Made by a program: the position numbers and the translations under genes | In this document: piece by piece, positions 1-7,346 of the stretch | Position numbering within the stretch: position 1 is the stretch's first letter | Layout: each line of letters starts with the position of its first letter | The notes under the pieces: model-generated | Databases searched by the model: none | Told to the model about the DNA's origin: nothing | The model's input: only the letters and a program-made list of their open reading frames with translations | Origin: CAYMLL01 sp964390645 | Lineage (GTDB): Bacteria > Planctomycetota > UBA8108 | Assembly: GCA_964390645.1 (NCBI GenBank) | Contig: CAYMLL010000011.1 | Location: 1-57,863 of the forward strand | DNA length: 57,863 nt | Direction of reading: 5' to 3'

Positions 1-1
1 C

Positions 2-379
2 GGCGCCGCCTGGTCGCTCTTCGCGATTCAGTTCTTCTGGCAAATCCCACACTTCCTCGCGATCGCCTGGATCCACCGCGAGGACTACCGGCGCGGCGGA
101 CACCGCCCCTTGACGGTTTTCGACCCTGACGGCTTCCGGACCGCCGTCGAGGCAGTCGCGTGGAGCCTGGCCATGGTCGCGGCGGGCCTGACGCTCCCCC
201 TGCTCTTCGGTCTGGGTGGAGCGCCGTTCGTCCTCGTCGCGATTCTTCTCGGTTTCGTCTTCACCGGCGCGGCCGTCGTCTTCGCCGTGCGTCGCACCAC
301 GAGCGCGGCCCGCGGATTGCTGGTCGTGTCGGTGCTCTACCTGCCGGCCCTGTTTCTGACTCTCGTCGCGTGTCTCTGA
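2..379 (+). CDS. ctaB: Heme O synthase (protoheme IX farnesyltransferase), C-terminal part
   Basis: The reading frame is open from the left edge of the window, so the start is missing. The visible 125 residues begin with FFWQIPHFLAIAWIHREDYR, the conserved membrane and loop segment of UbiA-family heme O synthases, followed by three hydrophobic segments and a short tail. The enzyme is an integral membrane protein that farnesylates protoheme IX to heme O for heme-copper oxidases. The next gene downstream encodes a SCO1-type copper chaperone, which fits a cytochrome c oxidase assembly cluster continuing to the left. The family assignment is firm. I cannot see the N-terminal catalytic Asp-rich motifs because they lie outside the window. 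Confidence 0.93.
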   Translation, partial: GAAWSLFAIQFFWQIPHFLAIAWIHREDYRRGGHRPLTVFDPDGFRTAVEAVAWSLAMVAAGLTLPLLFGLGGAPFVLVAILLGFVFTGAAVVFAVRRTTSAARGLLVVSVLYLPALFLTLVACL

Positions 380-426
380 GCCAGAGACCGCGACGATAAT
401 CCGTTCCCTTGCTGGATGAGTCTCTC

Positions 427-1107
427 GTGATACAGACCTCGACTCGCACGGACTCCTCGCCCTCCCGTCCTCCCGTGACCACGCGCATCTTGTGGACCCT
501 CTTCGGGCTCGTCATGGTCGGCTCGATCCTCGTCGCCGGGCGATGGCGACCGAAGGAGCAGCTTCCGAGCTTCAAGAAGCTCCCAGCATTCGAGCTCACC
601 GATCAAGGCGGCCAGCGGTTCGGCAGCGACGACCTCGAGGGAAGGGTGTGGGTCGGCGCGTTCATCTTCACCCGCTGCAGGAACGCGTGCCCCGGCATGA
701 ACGCCGAGATGGCGCGGGTTCAGCAGGCGATCTTCGCGAGCCCGGAGCTTCGGGAATGCGTACGGCTCGTGTCGTTCAGCGTCGATCCGTCGCACGACTC
801 GCCGGAGCGGCTCGCCGCGTTCGCCCGCGCTTACGGCGTGGACCCTGCGATCTGGCGATTCCTGACCGGCGAGCGATCGACGATCGTCCGTCTCTGCGAG
901 GAGGGCTTCGGCCTCGCCGCCGGCGGCGCCGTCGACGGATCCGGAACGAACTCGGGTCCGGTGCACAGCGATCGTTTCGCGCTCGTGGACGGCCGTGGGC
1001 GCGTGCGCGGTACGTACCGGCCGTCGGCCGAGGCAGGCGAGCTCCAGCGGCTGCTCGAGGACCTGGAGCTGCTCGCTCGAGAGCTCTCAGACAGCACGGG
1101 CGATTGA
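427..1107 (+). CDS. SCO1/SenC-family copper chaperone
   Basis: This is a thioredoxin-fold membrane-anchored protein that delivers copper to the CuA centre of cytochrome c oxidase. It has a single N-terminal transmembrane segment (about residues 21-38), then the SCO domain with the copper-binding CRNAC (CX3C, residues 84-88) and the distal His in GPVHSDRF (about residue 180). The SVDPSHDSPERL segment after the first strands is also typical. I chose the GTG at 427 because GGATGAG lies just upstream; a TTG 18 nt further upstream is possible. The gene starts 47 nt after the heme O synthase stop on the same strand, so the two are probably cotranscribed. Confidence 0.9.
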   Translation: MIQTSTRTDSSPSRPPVTTRILWTLFGLVMVGSILVAGRWRPKEQLPSFKKLPAFELTDQGGQRFGSDDLEGRVWVGAFIFTRCRNACPGMNAEMARVQQAIFASPELRECVRLVSFSVDPSHDSPERLAAFARAYGVDPAIWRFLTGERSTIVRLCEEGFGLAAGGAVDGSGTNSGPVHSDRFALVDGRGRVRGTYRPSAEAGELQRLLEDLELLARELSDSTGD

Positions 1108-1151
1108 GGTCAACGCTCGCCGCACCTGCACCGTGAAACAAGACGCGTCGG

Positions 1152-2456
1152 TCAGCTGTAAACGAAGCCTCGAAGGTCGTAGCGACTCGCACGCAATCCG
1201 CGCTCACGCAGTCCCGTGAGCAGCCTCTGCTCCTCGTCCGCGACCTCCAACGACGAAAGCATGCTGAATGGATCGAGGAAGCCGATTCCCTGTGAGGGCT
1301 CAAGGCGGCTGACGTAGATCAGATCGTTCGCGTCGAGCCCCATTCGCTCGACGAGCTCCAGCGATCGCTCGACGTGCTCCTTCGTGCGCTCTCTTCCTCC
1401 CGCCCCTGCGAGGAAGATCCCCCCGACGGTCAAGCCCGAGTCTTTCAGGTCGCGCACACGCCTGGTGACGGTTCGGCAGGTGGCCGGCTTGCGCAGAGCC
1501 CGGAGCGTCACCTCGTCACCGCTCTCGACTCCGACAAACACGCGGCGCAGACCGAGCGCGGCGAGACGTCGCAGCTCGCTCACCGGACGTCGAGAGCCCT
1601 CGAACGCGTCGGTGAACGCGGCGATGTCCCGTCGCGTCGAAGCGCCGGCATCGAGGACCTCCGGCAGCTCCTCGCGGACCACCGCGATCATGCTCTCGAG
1701 ATCGGTCGTCTCGATCTCGAGCGCGTTCGCCTCGCCGAGGAAGACACCGCTCTTGAGCGCGAGGGCGCCGCCGAAGAGCGCCCGGACCTGCACGACGTGC
1801 TTCCGGAACTCCGCGACGGTCTTGCGGCGAAACGGTGAGTTGCGATAGATCGAGCAAAACGCGCAGCGGGAGTAACGGCACCCCGTGGTCGCCTGAAGGA
1901 TGACGTTGCGGTAGCGATCGGCGGGCAGAACGCCAAGCGGGTCGTAGACCTCGAGAAAGCGCGCGCGCTCTCCCGCTCGTCGTTCCGCGGTGAAGCCAGC
2001 GGCGTTCGACAACAGCTGCCGGGCCCGGCCGGCGGGCTTTCGGTCCGCGCCAGTGCCATCGGCCGGCTGCTCTTCGTCGAGCGTACTGAGCGCGGCCAGG
2101 ACCGCACTGTTCATCCTGTCGAAGAGACCCGACACCTGACGCGCGTCAAACGGCGATGGGTCCGGAACGCTCGGCCCTCGCCGTCTCGAAGGGACTCTGC
2201 GCACCACGCGACCGTCGATGCCGCGCAGGAACTTCACGCCGACGACGAACGCGCGACGCAGGCGCCCCTCGACGTCGAAGTGGAACGCCGCGTCGTCCCC
2301 GTCGTAGAGCGAAAACGTGGCGTCGCAAGCTCCGAGGAAGAAACGGCAGCTCGACTTCGGCCACTCGAGGCGCAGGGTGAAACCGGGGGCATCGCGGAGC
2401 TGCTCTCGCTCGTCCTCGCGCGCGGACGATGCCATGCCGTGTGACGACCGGCTCAT
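1152..2456 (-). CDS. Radical SAM protein (COG1032-like)
   Basis: The protein has about 434 residues with a central radical SAM domain. The cluster motif reads TTGCRYSRCAFCSIY, that is CX4CX2C, the spacing seen in the COG1032 branch with a GCSYNKCTFC-type motif rather than the standard CX3CX2C. Later segments fit the SAM barrel: VFLGEANAL, RRVFVGVESGDE (the GxES-type strand) and GIFLAGAGG. The N-terminal 180 residues (to about YDPLGVLPADRYRNVIL) are not assigned. I start at ATG 2456, because an extended frame upstream would run into the neighbouring glyoxalase relic. The substrate is unknown. Confidence 0.82.
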   Translation of the reverse strand: MSRSSHGMASSAREDEREQLRDAPGFTLRLEWPKSSCRFFLGACDATFSLYDGDDAAFHFDVEGRLRRAFVVGVKFLRGIDGRVVRRVPSRRRGPSVPDPSPFDARQVSGLFDRMNSAVLAALSTLDEEQPADGTGADRKPAGRARQLLSNAAGFTAERRAGERARFLEVYDPLGVLPADRYRNVILQATTGCRYSRCAFCSIYRNSPFRRKTVAEFRKHVVQVRALFGGALALKSGVFLGEANALEIETTDLESMIAVVREELPEVLDAGASTRRDIAAFTDAFEGSRRPVSELRRLAALGLRRVFVGVESGDEVTLRALRKPATCRTVTRRVRDLKDSGLTVGGIFLAGAGGRERTKEHVERSLELVERMGLDANDLIYVSRLEPSQGIGFLDPFSMLSSLEVADEEQRLLTGLRERGLRASRYDLRGFVYS

Positions 2457-2488
2457 CGTGTCGGGCTCTTCGCCCCCTCTCGCGTCCG

Positions 2489-2911
2489 CTACCCGATCTG
2501 CCACTTCCCGCTCTCGCCGACACAGGAGCCGCTTTCGGGCGGCGCCGAGACGTCTTCCACCACCGGCGGGATCGGCTCGATCCCGTCGCCGAACGGATCC
2601 CGGCAGTGCTTGCGGATGAAACCCTGGACCTGAATGTCGCCCCAGACCGGGAGTCCCATCTTCTGGACCCCGCCGAGGACGGAGTCGAGGTCGTCGACGA
2701 CGAACGCGACGTGACGAGCGCTCGCAGCCTCGGGCTCGTCGGTTCAAATCAGGTGCAGCTGGACGCCGTCGAGCTCGTACCAGATGCCCTTCGACGGCAG
2801 CTCGGGGCGCGGGACTTGCGCCAAGCCGATCACGCCGCCGGAGAACGCGTCGGCCTTCTCGAGATCCGACACGAGCACCGTCGTGTGATGCACTTTCTTG
2901 GCCGCGGCCAT
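2489..2911 (-). pseudogene. Glyoxalase/VOC-family protein interrupted by in-frame TGA
   Basis: Read from ATG 2911, the minus strand encodes a VOC-fold protein: MAAAKKVHHTTVLVSDLEKA, then GIWYELDGVQLHLI, a TGA at 2744-2746, and in the same frame TDEPEAASARHVAFVVDDLD, GFIRKHCRDPFGDGIEPI and a final TAG at 2489-2491. The His-rich first strand, the HVAFVVDDLD strand and the RDPFGDGIE strand are the usual landmarks of a small glyoxalase/bleomycin-resistance protein of 130-140 residues. Both sides of the stop are in one frame with no indel, so one base substitution accounts for the break. It is either a young pseudogene or a sequencing error. It has an AAGGAG ribosome site upstream. Confidence 0.8.
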
Positions 2912-2965
2912 GGAACGAGCTCCTTGTTCGTGGAATCGGCGTCGAAGGTCCCAGGGAAGGGGGAA

Positions 2966-2985
2966 ATCCCCTAGCCGTGGGGGAT
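2966..2985. promoter_or_regulatory. Inverted repeat ATCCCC-N8-GGGGAT
   Basis: A 6-bp inverted repeat, ATCCCC and GGGGAT around an 8-nt loop, lies in the 85-bp gap between the PAS gene and the glyoxalase relic. It could be an operator or part of a terminator; no U-run follows. Function is not determined. Confidence 0.3.
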
Positions 2986-2996
2986 ATTCCGCGTCG

Positions 2997-3488
2997 TCAT
3001 GACTCAGCTAAAGGGCAAATCGCCTCGCGGACACGGGAGCGAACGACCTCGAGAATCCCGGTGGCGTCCGCGATGAGCTCGCGGCGGAAGACCCCCTCCT
3101 CCTCACGCTCGCAGCTCTTGGGCCTGAGGAGCAGCAGGCCACCCTCGCCGAACTCGAGCGAGGCCGGAAGGCGTATCACCGCTACTCCGAGAACCAGCGG
3201 ATCCTCGCTCCCGACGTCGAGCCTCTCCTCACAGTAGACGATACCGTCCTCGCTGGCGCCGTCCTCGCAGCCGCTCGCGATCGACCGCACGGCCGGGCAC
3301 CGCCCTGCGCAGCCGCCCTCCCAGACGGGAAAGACGTCCCAGCAACGGCGTTGGAACCAGCCGTCCCCGACCAGCGCCCGGGCGGGTCCGTTGAGAAAAA
3401 CGAGAGCCATGTGCCGGGTGACGACGCCACATGCGTCGGCCTGATTCTCGAGGAAGTCCCAGCGGACTGTCGCTGCTTCTTGTTCCAT
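2997..3488 (-). CDS. Small PAS-like sensor protein with Cys motif
   Basis: The product has about 163 residues. The first 75 residues look like a PAS sensor: FLENQADACGVVTRHMALVF, then ARALVGDGWFQRRCWDVFPV and EGGCAGRC. The RRCWDVF...C...C pattern is typical of PAS modules in redox regulators. The remaining part, with LVLGVAVIRLPASLEFGEGG and GVFRRELIADATGILEVVRS, has no output domain I can name. The start at ATG 3488 follows a GGGAGA ribosome site. It is preceded by a good sigma-54 promoter (3548-3562). It is probably a soluble redox or signal sensor. The specific ligand is unknown. Confidence 0.65.
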   Translation of the reverse strand: MEQEAATVRWDFLENQADACGVVTRHMALVFLNGPARALVGDGWFQRRCWDVFPVWEGGCAGRCPAVRSIASGCEDGASEDGIVYCEERLDVGSEDPLVLGVAVIRLPASLEFGEGGLLLLRPKSCEREEEGVFRRELIADATGILEVVRSRVREAICPLAES

Positions 3489-3547
3489 CGACGGTCTCCC
3501 TGTCTGTGCCACGAGGTCGGTTTGACGCCGCCCGAGCGGGCAAGACC

Positions 3548-3562
3548 GCAAGAACTGTGCCT
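3548..3562 (-). promoter_or_regulatory. Candidate sigma-54 promoter of the PAS gene
   Basis: On the minus strand the sequence reads AGGCACAGTTCTTGCG: GG (3561-3560), exactly 10 nt, then GC (3549-3548), with GGCAC and TTGC matching the -24 and -12 elements. The -12 GC lies about 60 nt before the ATG at 3488. A degenerate CRP/FNR-type sequence (GTGACCTGAGGCAC on the minus strand, 3557-3570) overlaps its upstream half. Confidence 0.55.
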
Positions 3563-3587
3563 CAGGTCACAAGACGGGTGGTCACCG

Positions 3588-3908
3588 CTAGCCGATTCTC
3601 TGTAATAGCGACTTTTTCGCCTTTCGTTCGAAACGGGTCCGGAAGGCGCAGTCCTGGATACACTCCTGGTCGCAGTCGACCTGGCAGGGGTCGTCGAAGG
3701 CGCTGCACCACTCGACGCACATTGGAGTATCTTTGTTGCGCACCCCGCCGGTGCACTGCAGCTCGACGTCCGTCGTTTCCCCGCTACACGGGCAGACGAG
3801 CGCATGCCTGATGTTGTTCTTGCCGACGAGGGTGTAGTTGCCGACGAACAGATAGAGCACCAGGAAAAAAACCATGACCGCCCCCATGGCAATCCAAGCA
3901 ACTAGCAT
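3588..3908 (-). CDS. Small membrane protein with Cys-rich cytoplasmic domain
   Basis: The protein has 106 residues: one N-terminal hydrophobic helix (MLVAWIAMGAVMVFFLVLYL) followed by a soluble domain with nine cysteines, arranged as CPC, then single Cys before TGG, PMC, EWC, DPC, VDC, QEC and QDC. A short basic tail follows. The Cys spacing suggests a zinc or iron-sulfur site; it is not a family I can name with certainty. The start is ATG 3908, or GTG 3914, which is closer to the GGAGG. The ribosome site lies inside a perfect 14-bp tandem duplication. Upstream is a CRP/FNR-type site with correctly spaced -10 box, so the gene is probably induced at low oxygen. Confidence 0.7.
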   Translation of the reverse strand: MLVAWIAMGAVMVFFLVLYLFVGNYTLVGKNNIRHALVCPCSGETTDVELQCTGGVRNKDTPMCVEWCSAFDDPCQVDCDQECIQDCAFRTRFERKAKKSLLQRIG

Positions 3909-3915
3909 AGACACC

Positions 3916-3943
3916 GGCCCTCCTTACAGGGCCCTCCTTACAG
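3916..3943. repeat. Tandem 14-bp duplication carrying the ribosome binding site
   Basis: GGCCCTCCTTACAG occurs at 3916-3929 and again without a gap at 3930-3943. On the minus strand each copy carries AAGGAGG, so the Cys-rich membrane protein gene has two successive Shine-Dalgarno sequences 14 nt apart; the proximal one has normal spacing. Confidence 0.9.
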
Positions 3944-3976
3944 AACGCTGATGAGACCAGTCCGGAGACGCTCCCG

Positions 3977-4018
3977 AGTCTAACATCCTTTCGCCACTCT
4001 CACCGTGACCCAGGTCAC
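3977..4018 (-). promoter_or_regulatory. CRP/FNR-type class II promoter of the Cys-rich protein gene
   Basis: GTGACCCAGGTCAC at 4005-4018 is a perfect GTGA-N6-TCAC palindrome (centre 4011.5). On the minus strand a TAGACT -10 box lies at 3982-3977, 32 bp from the palindrome centre. That is the geometry of a CRP/FNR class II activated promoter (site at -41.5). It could also serve the plus-strand gene to the right. Confidence 0.6.
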
Positions 4019-4108
4019 ATCCGCGTGCACTCGTGCTCTTCCCGGCGAAGACGAGCAGACTCTCCTTGCGCTCGAGGCGACGACCGACGTGGCGGCGGAT
4101 CAAGAGTG

Positions 4109-4693
4109 GTGACGCCGAGGTCCGCTCTCGACGAACGCTTCGTCCTCATCGTAATCGCCGGTCTCGCCGTTTCCTCCCTCGCGTGTGACGGTCCGTTGCG
4201 GAACGAAACACAGGGTTCGGTCGAACAAGAAGCGACCGACGAGAGTCGAGCGATCGACGATGTCACCGAGGCCACTCCCGGGAAGGCAGTGCCGCCGGCC
4301 GTCGGCAGCGTCGAGGACACCGTCACGAAGATGAACCTCAAGTCGATCGTCGCGCGTGTGCCCCGTCGGCCAACCGAAGACGGCGTCGTCTCGACGAAGG
4401 CGCTCGGCGCGATCTGGGGCGACGGGACGCCGATCCACAAGGTCGAGGTGAGAGTCGACGACGGCGACTGGCGCGCAGCCGAGCTGGCGAAGAAGCCCCG
4501 GCCAAAGTACTTCTGGACCTTCTTCTCGATCGACCTCGGCACGTTGAAGCCGGGCAAGCACACGATCGTCTCGGGCGGCGTCGACGCGAACGGCCAGGTG
4601 CAGCCGAGCGCCCAGGACGACGAGATCACGCTGAAGAAGACATACTGGGAAGCCTATCAGCAGTGGCCGCGCGAAATCGATCTGAAGGCCTGA
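4109..4693 (+). CDS. Exported orphan sulfite-oxidase dimerisation-domain protein
   Basis: About 194 residues. After a hydrophobic leader (FVLIVIAGLAVSSLACDG, a possible but imperfect lipobox) comes a low-complexity linker. The immunoglobulin-like C-terminal domain of sulfite oxidase/SoxC molybdopterin enzymes follows: VTKMNLKSIVARVP, ALGAIWGDGTPIHKVEVRVD, DGDWRAAEL, FWTFFSIDLGTLKPGKHTIV and ANGQVQPS. The molybdopterin domain itself is absent and cannot be hidden upstream, because the next gene ends only 200 nt away. So this is a standalone domain, either a binding or partner protein or an exapted fragment. The exact start is uncertain (tandem GTG codons at 4106 and 4109; the same frame is open from 4025). 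Confidence 0.7.
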   Translation: MTPRSALDERFVLIVIAGLAVSSLACDGPLRNETQGSVEQEATDESRAIDDVTEATPGKAVPPAVGSVEDTVTKMNLKSIVARVPRRPTEDGVVSTKALGAIWGDGTPIHKVEVRVDDGDWRAAELAKKPRPKYFWTFFSIDLGTLKPGKHTIVSGGVDANGQVQPSAQDDEITLKKTYWEAYQQWPREIDLKA

Positions 4694-4711
4694 GCGAGTC
4701 CAACGCGGGGC

Positions 4712-6055
4712 TCACGTATACCGCACTCCCGAATGCTCGGGCGCGTAGAAGAGCGGCGCGAAACGGTCCACGTGGATCAGACCCGATCGCGAAAGCCGGA
4801 TCTCGTCGTTCGAGGCGACTATCCAGCCGCCCTGCTCGAGATCGTCGAGCAACGCCGCAAACCGGGACAGCGACCCGGAGCCGTGAAGCTCGCGAAATCT
4901 CGCTGCGTCGAGGCATCCCGTCTTCAGGCCGAGCACGAGGTCGCGGGTCAACCGCTCGTCAGCGCTGAGACGGCGCGCGCGGCGCAGCGGCAAGACGCCG
5001 CTGTCGACATGCTCGCCAAACGAGCGCAGCGTCGACGAGTTCTGGAAGTGCACGCCGTCGAGGTAGGAGTACGAGGCAACCCCGAGACCCAGCATGTCCC
5101 CGCCGTTCCAGAGCTGCCGCTGGTACTCGAAGCGGTGGCGTGTCGAATCCTTGACCGCCGCGTAGCCGTTCACCACCGTGTATCCGGCAGCTTCCAGACA
5201 GTCGAAGGCCCGCCGCAAGCGGTCGCGACGCGCAATCCAGCTCGGCAGGCGATCACCGCTTCGTCCGTCGACGAGGTTCGCGTAAAGTCGCGTGTTGTGC
5301 GGGATCTCGAGCTGGTACACCGTCACGCTGTCCGGTGAGAGCTCGACCGCCCGACGCAGAGTCTCATTCCAGGACTCCTCCGTCTCGCCGACAAGCCCCG
5401 TGATCAGGTCGAGGTTCAGCCAGTCGAAGGCCTCGCGGCGCAAGAGCGCGTACGCCGCAAGAACGTCGGAGACGGTGTGGACTCGGCCGTTGCGCGCGAG
5501 GATGTCATCGTCGAAGCTCTGCACGCCCATGCTGACGCGTGTCACGCCGATATCGCGCAACGCTCCGAGACGCACCGAGTCCACGGACCGGGGCGCACAC
5601 TCGAACGTGAACTCCCGCGCCTCGTCGAGTGCCAGGAAGCGACGGAGTCCGTCACCGAGGCGCTGGATCGTCTCCGCGGGCAGGAGCGACGGGGTGCCGC
5701 CGCCGAAGTAGACGAAAGAGAGAGGCCGGCTCATGAGCGCCGGCCTCTCCGCGTAGAGACCCAGCTCCTCCACGACTCTGTTGGAGTACTCGGCCATCTG
5801 GCGCGAATTCCTACCCGTGAGCGAGAGGTAGTAACAGTAGTCGCACTTGCGCTCGCAAAACGGCACGTGGATGTAGAGCCCGAGAGGCCTGCCCGGCACC
5901 TTCTGTCCAAGAACTGCGTCGACCTGCCCGAGCTCGCCGTCCGTCCACACGGAGAACGGCGGATAGACGGCGACGAAGCGATTGCCGGTGTCAAGGTCGA
6001 CGGACGGAGAAGACGAGGACGACGACCGCCAGTCTGTCTGTCGAGTGAGTGTCAT
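4712..6055 (-). CDS. HemN/HemW-like radical SAM protein
   Basis: About 447 residues. The radical SAM domain shows LYIHVPFCERKCDYCYY (CX3CX2C without the fourth Cys of true HemN), FGGGTPSLLP and RVSMGVQSFDDDIL. The C-terminal HemN-type domain reads RLSADERLTRDLVLGL and continues to the end. This places it in the HemW/HemN-like group. True HemN is the oxygen-independent coproporphyrinogen III dehydrogenase, while HemW is a heme chaperone, so the missing Cys favours a non-HemN role. The N-terminal 40 residues are unusual for the family. The start at ATG 6055 has AGGAGG five nt upstream. It is divergent from the SQR-like gene across a shared region with a CRP/FNR-type palindrome. Confidence 0.85.
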   Translation of the reverse strand: MTLTRQTDWRSSSSSSPSVDLDTGNRFVAVYPPFSVWTDGELGQVDAVLGQKVPGRPLGLYIHVPFCERKCDYCYYLSLTGRNSRQMAEYSNRVVEELGLYAERPALMSRPLSFVYFGGGTPSLLPAETIQRLGDGLRRFLALDEAREFTFECAPRSVDSVRLGALRDIGVTRVSMGVQSFDDDILARNGRVHTVSDVLAAYALLRREAFDWLNLDLITGLVGETEESWNETLRRAVELSPDSVTVYQLEIPHNTRLYANLVDGRSGDRLPSWIARRDRLRRAFDCLEAAGYTVVNGYAAVKDSTRHRFEYQRQLWNGGDMLGLGVASYSYLDGVHFQNSSTLRSFGEHVDSGVLPLRRARRLSADERLTRDLVLGLKTGCLDAARFRELHGSGSLSRFAALLDDLEQGGWIVASNDEIRLSRSGLIHVDRFAPLFYAPEHSGVRYT

Positions 6056-6102
6056 CAGCACCTCCTGGTGAGGACCGAGCGTGACTTGTCGAGCCTCCCA
6101 CT

Positions 6103-6122
6103 TCCGTGACCTCCGTCACGGA
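6103..6122. promoter_or_regulatory. CRP/FNR-type palindrome in divergent promoter region
   Basis: TCCGTGACCTCCGTCACGGA is a perfect 8-4-8 inverted repeat containing GTGA-N6-TCAC at 6107-6120. It lies between the HemN-like gene (left, minus) and the SQR-like gene (right, plus), about 60 bp before the expected start point of the sigma-54 promoter at 6147. Confidence 0.65.
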
Positions 6123-6146
6123 CCGCACCGGCGTCTCTGCCGTAGC

Positions 6147-6162
6147 TGGCACCTAGTTTGCT
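6147..6162 (+). promoter_or_regulatory. Candidate sigma-54 promoter of the SQR-like gene
   Basis: TGGCACCTAGTTTGCT has GG (6148-6149), 10 nt, GC (6160-6161). Both TGGCAC and TTGCT match the sigma-54 consensus. It lies 55 nt before the ATG at 6217, in an intergenic region and in the right orientation. Confidence 0.7.
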
Positions 6163-6216
6163 GCTTCACTTCGTAGTTCGGTCGAAGAGCAGACGAGCTA
6201 TCCCCGGGAGATACAC

Positions 6217-7335
6217 ATGACACCACACGTCGTCATCGTCGGAGGAGGCGTCGGAGGCATCGTGGTCGCTAACCGCCTGGCGCGTGCGCGCCACGACATC
6301 GAGGTGATCGTCCTCGACAGCCACGGCGACCACGTCTACCAGCCGGGCCTCGTGCGGGTTCCGCTGGAGCGCCGTCCGGGTCGCTCTCTCGTGCGTGAGC
6401 TGCGTCCGCTGCTCCACCCGCGCGTCAGGCTTATCGTAGCTCGTGCGGAGTCAGTGGACGAGACTCAACGCCGGGTGTGCCTCGAAGGCGGCGACACGAT
6501 CCCGTACGACTTTCTCATCCTCGCAACCGGCTCGCGTGTCTCGCTGGAGACGATACCGGGTCTTCGCGACGCGACGGTCCACTTCCACTGCCCGCGGCGC
6601 GCGACGACACTTCGCGAGCGCCTCGAGACATTCTCCGGAGGCGACATCGTCGTCGGGGCGACGTCGCCTCCGCACAAGTGCCCGCTCGCTCCGATCGAGA
6701 TGGCGCTCCTGCTCGACGAGCATCTGCGTCGAGACGGACGCCGCGAGAGAACACGCCTGCGTTTCGTCTTTCCGAACAGCGTCGATGGCTTTCATCCGAA
6801 CGTATGCAGCCTCTTCTGCGGGCTCCTCGAAGAGCGGGGCATCGATATGTGCGCGCCCTTCGACGTACTCGCGATCGACACGAGCCGTCAAGAGGTGATC
6901 GACGCGTCGGCAAGCCGACTACCCTACGACCTTCTCGTCCTGACGCCGACAATCCGCACGGCGGCGTTTCTGCGCGAGTCTGCTTTCGTCGACGAGAGCG
7001 GCTTCGTCCCGGTCGACCCCGAGACCCTGAAGCTCCGCGACAGGATCTATGCACTCGGAGACAACGCGGTGCTCCCTGCACTGAAGCTCGGCTCCGCGGC
7101 GGCGATTCAAGGACGCGTCGTCGCCGCCAACGTGCTTCGAGAGCTCGACGACCGATCCGCCGACTGCCGCTACGACGGAAGCTCGCTCTTCCTCGCGGAG
7201 ACGGGACGAGGCCAGGCCGTCCTCGTCGAGACCCGGTACGACGAACCGGCAACGGCGCGAGGTCCGGGCCGGCTTCTCGGTCTGCGCAAACGCCTTCTGC
7301 AGCGCGTGTACTTCTCACGCCTCGCACGGCTCTGA
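6217..7335 (+). CDS. SQR/NDH-2-like FAD-dependent oxidoreductase
   Basis: A 372-residue flavoprotein. The N-terminal dinucleotide-binding motif is VVIVGGGVGGIVVANRL. The sulfide:quinone oxidoreductase signature is PPHKCPLAPIEMALL (Cys155), and the second FAD segment is IYALGDNAVLPALKLGSAA. Other cysteines that could take part in a disulfide or sulfur-chain site are Cys125 (HFHC), Cys197 and Cys201. Family members oxidise sulfide or NAD(P)H and pass electrons to quinone at the cytoplasmic membrane face. I infer sulfide chemistry but cannot exclude another thiol donor. GGGAGA precedes the ATG. It has a CRP/FNR-type palindrome and a sigma-54 promoter upstream. Confidence 0.8.
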   Translation: MTPHVVIVGGGVGGIVVANRLARARHDIEVIVLDSHGDHVYQPGLVRVPLERRPGRSLVRELRPLLHPRVRLIVARAESVDETQRRVCLEGGDTIPYDFLILATGSRVSLETIPGLRDATVHFHCPRRATTLRERLETFSGGDIVVGATSPPHKCPLAPIEMALLLDEHLRRDGRRERTRLRFVFPNSVDGFHPNVCSLFCGLLEERGIDMCAPFDVLAIDTSRQEVIDASASRLPYDLLVLTPTIRTAAFLRESAFVDESGFVPVDPETLKLRDRIYALGDNAVLPALKLGSAAAIQGRVVAANVLRELDDRSADCRYDGSSLFLAETGRGQAVLVETRYDEPATARGPGRLLGLRKRLLQRVYFSRLARL

Positions 7336-7346
7336 AGAATGCGTCG

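Noticed and set aside
2744..2746. TGA read as selenocysteine or Trp in the glyoxalase-like gene
   Set aside because: The position is in a loop where relatives do not have Cys, no SECIS-like hairpin was seen after it, and TGA is used as a normal stop by many intact genes in the window.
3557..3570. CRP/FNR-type site before the PAS gene
   Set aside because: One half is GTGC (GCAC), not TCAC or GTGA, and no -10 lies at the required distance. The same bases are better explained as the -24 element of a sigma-54 promoter.
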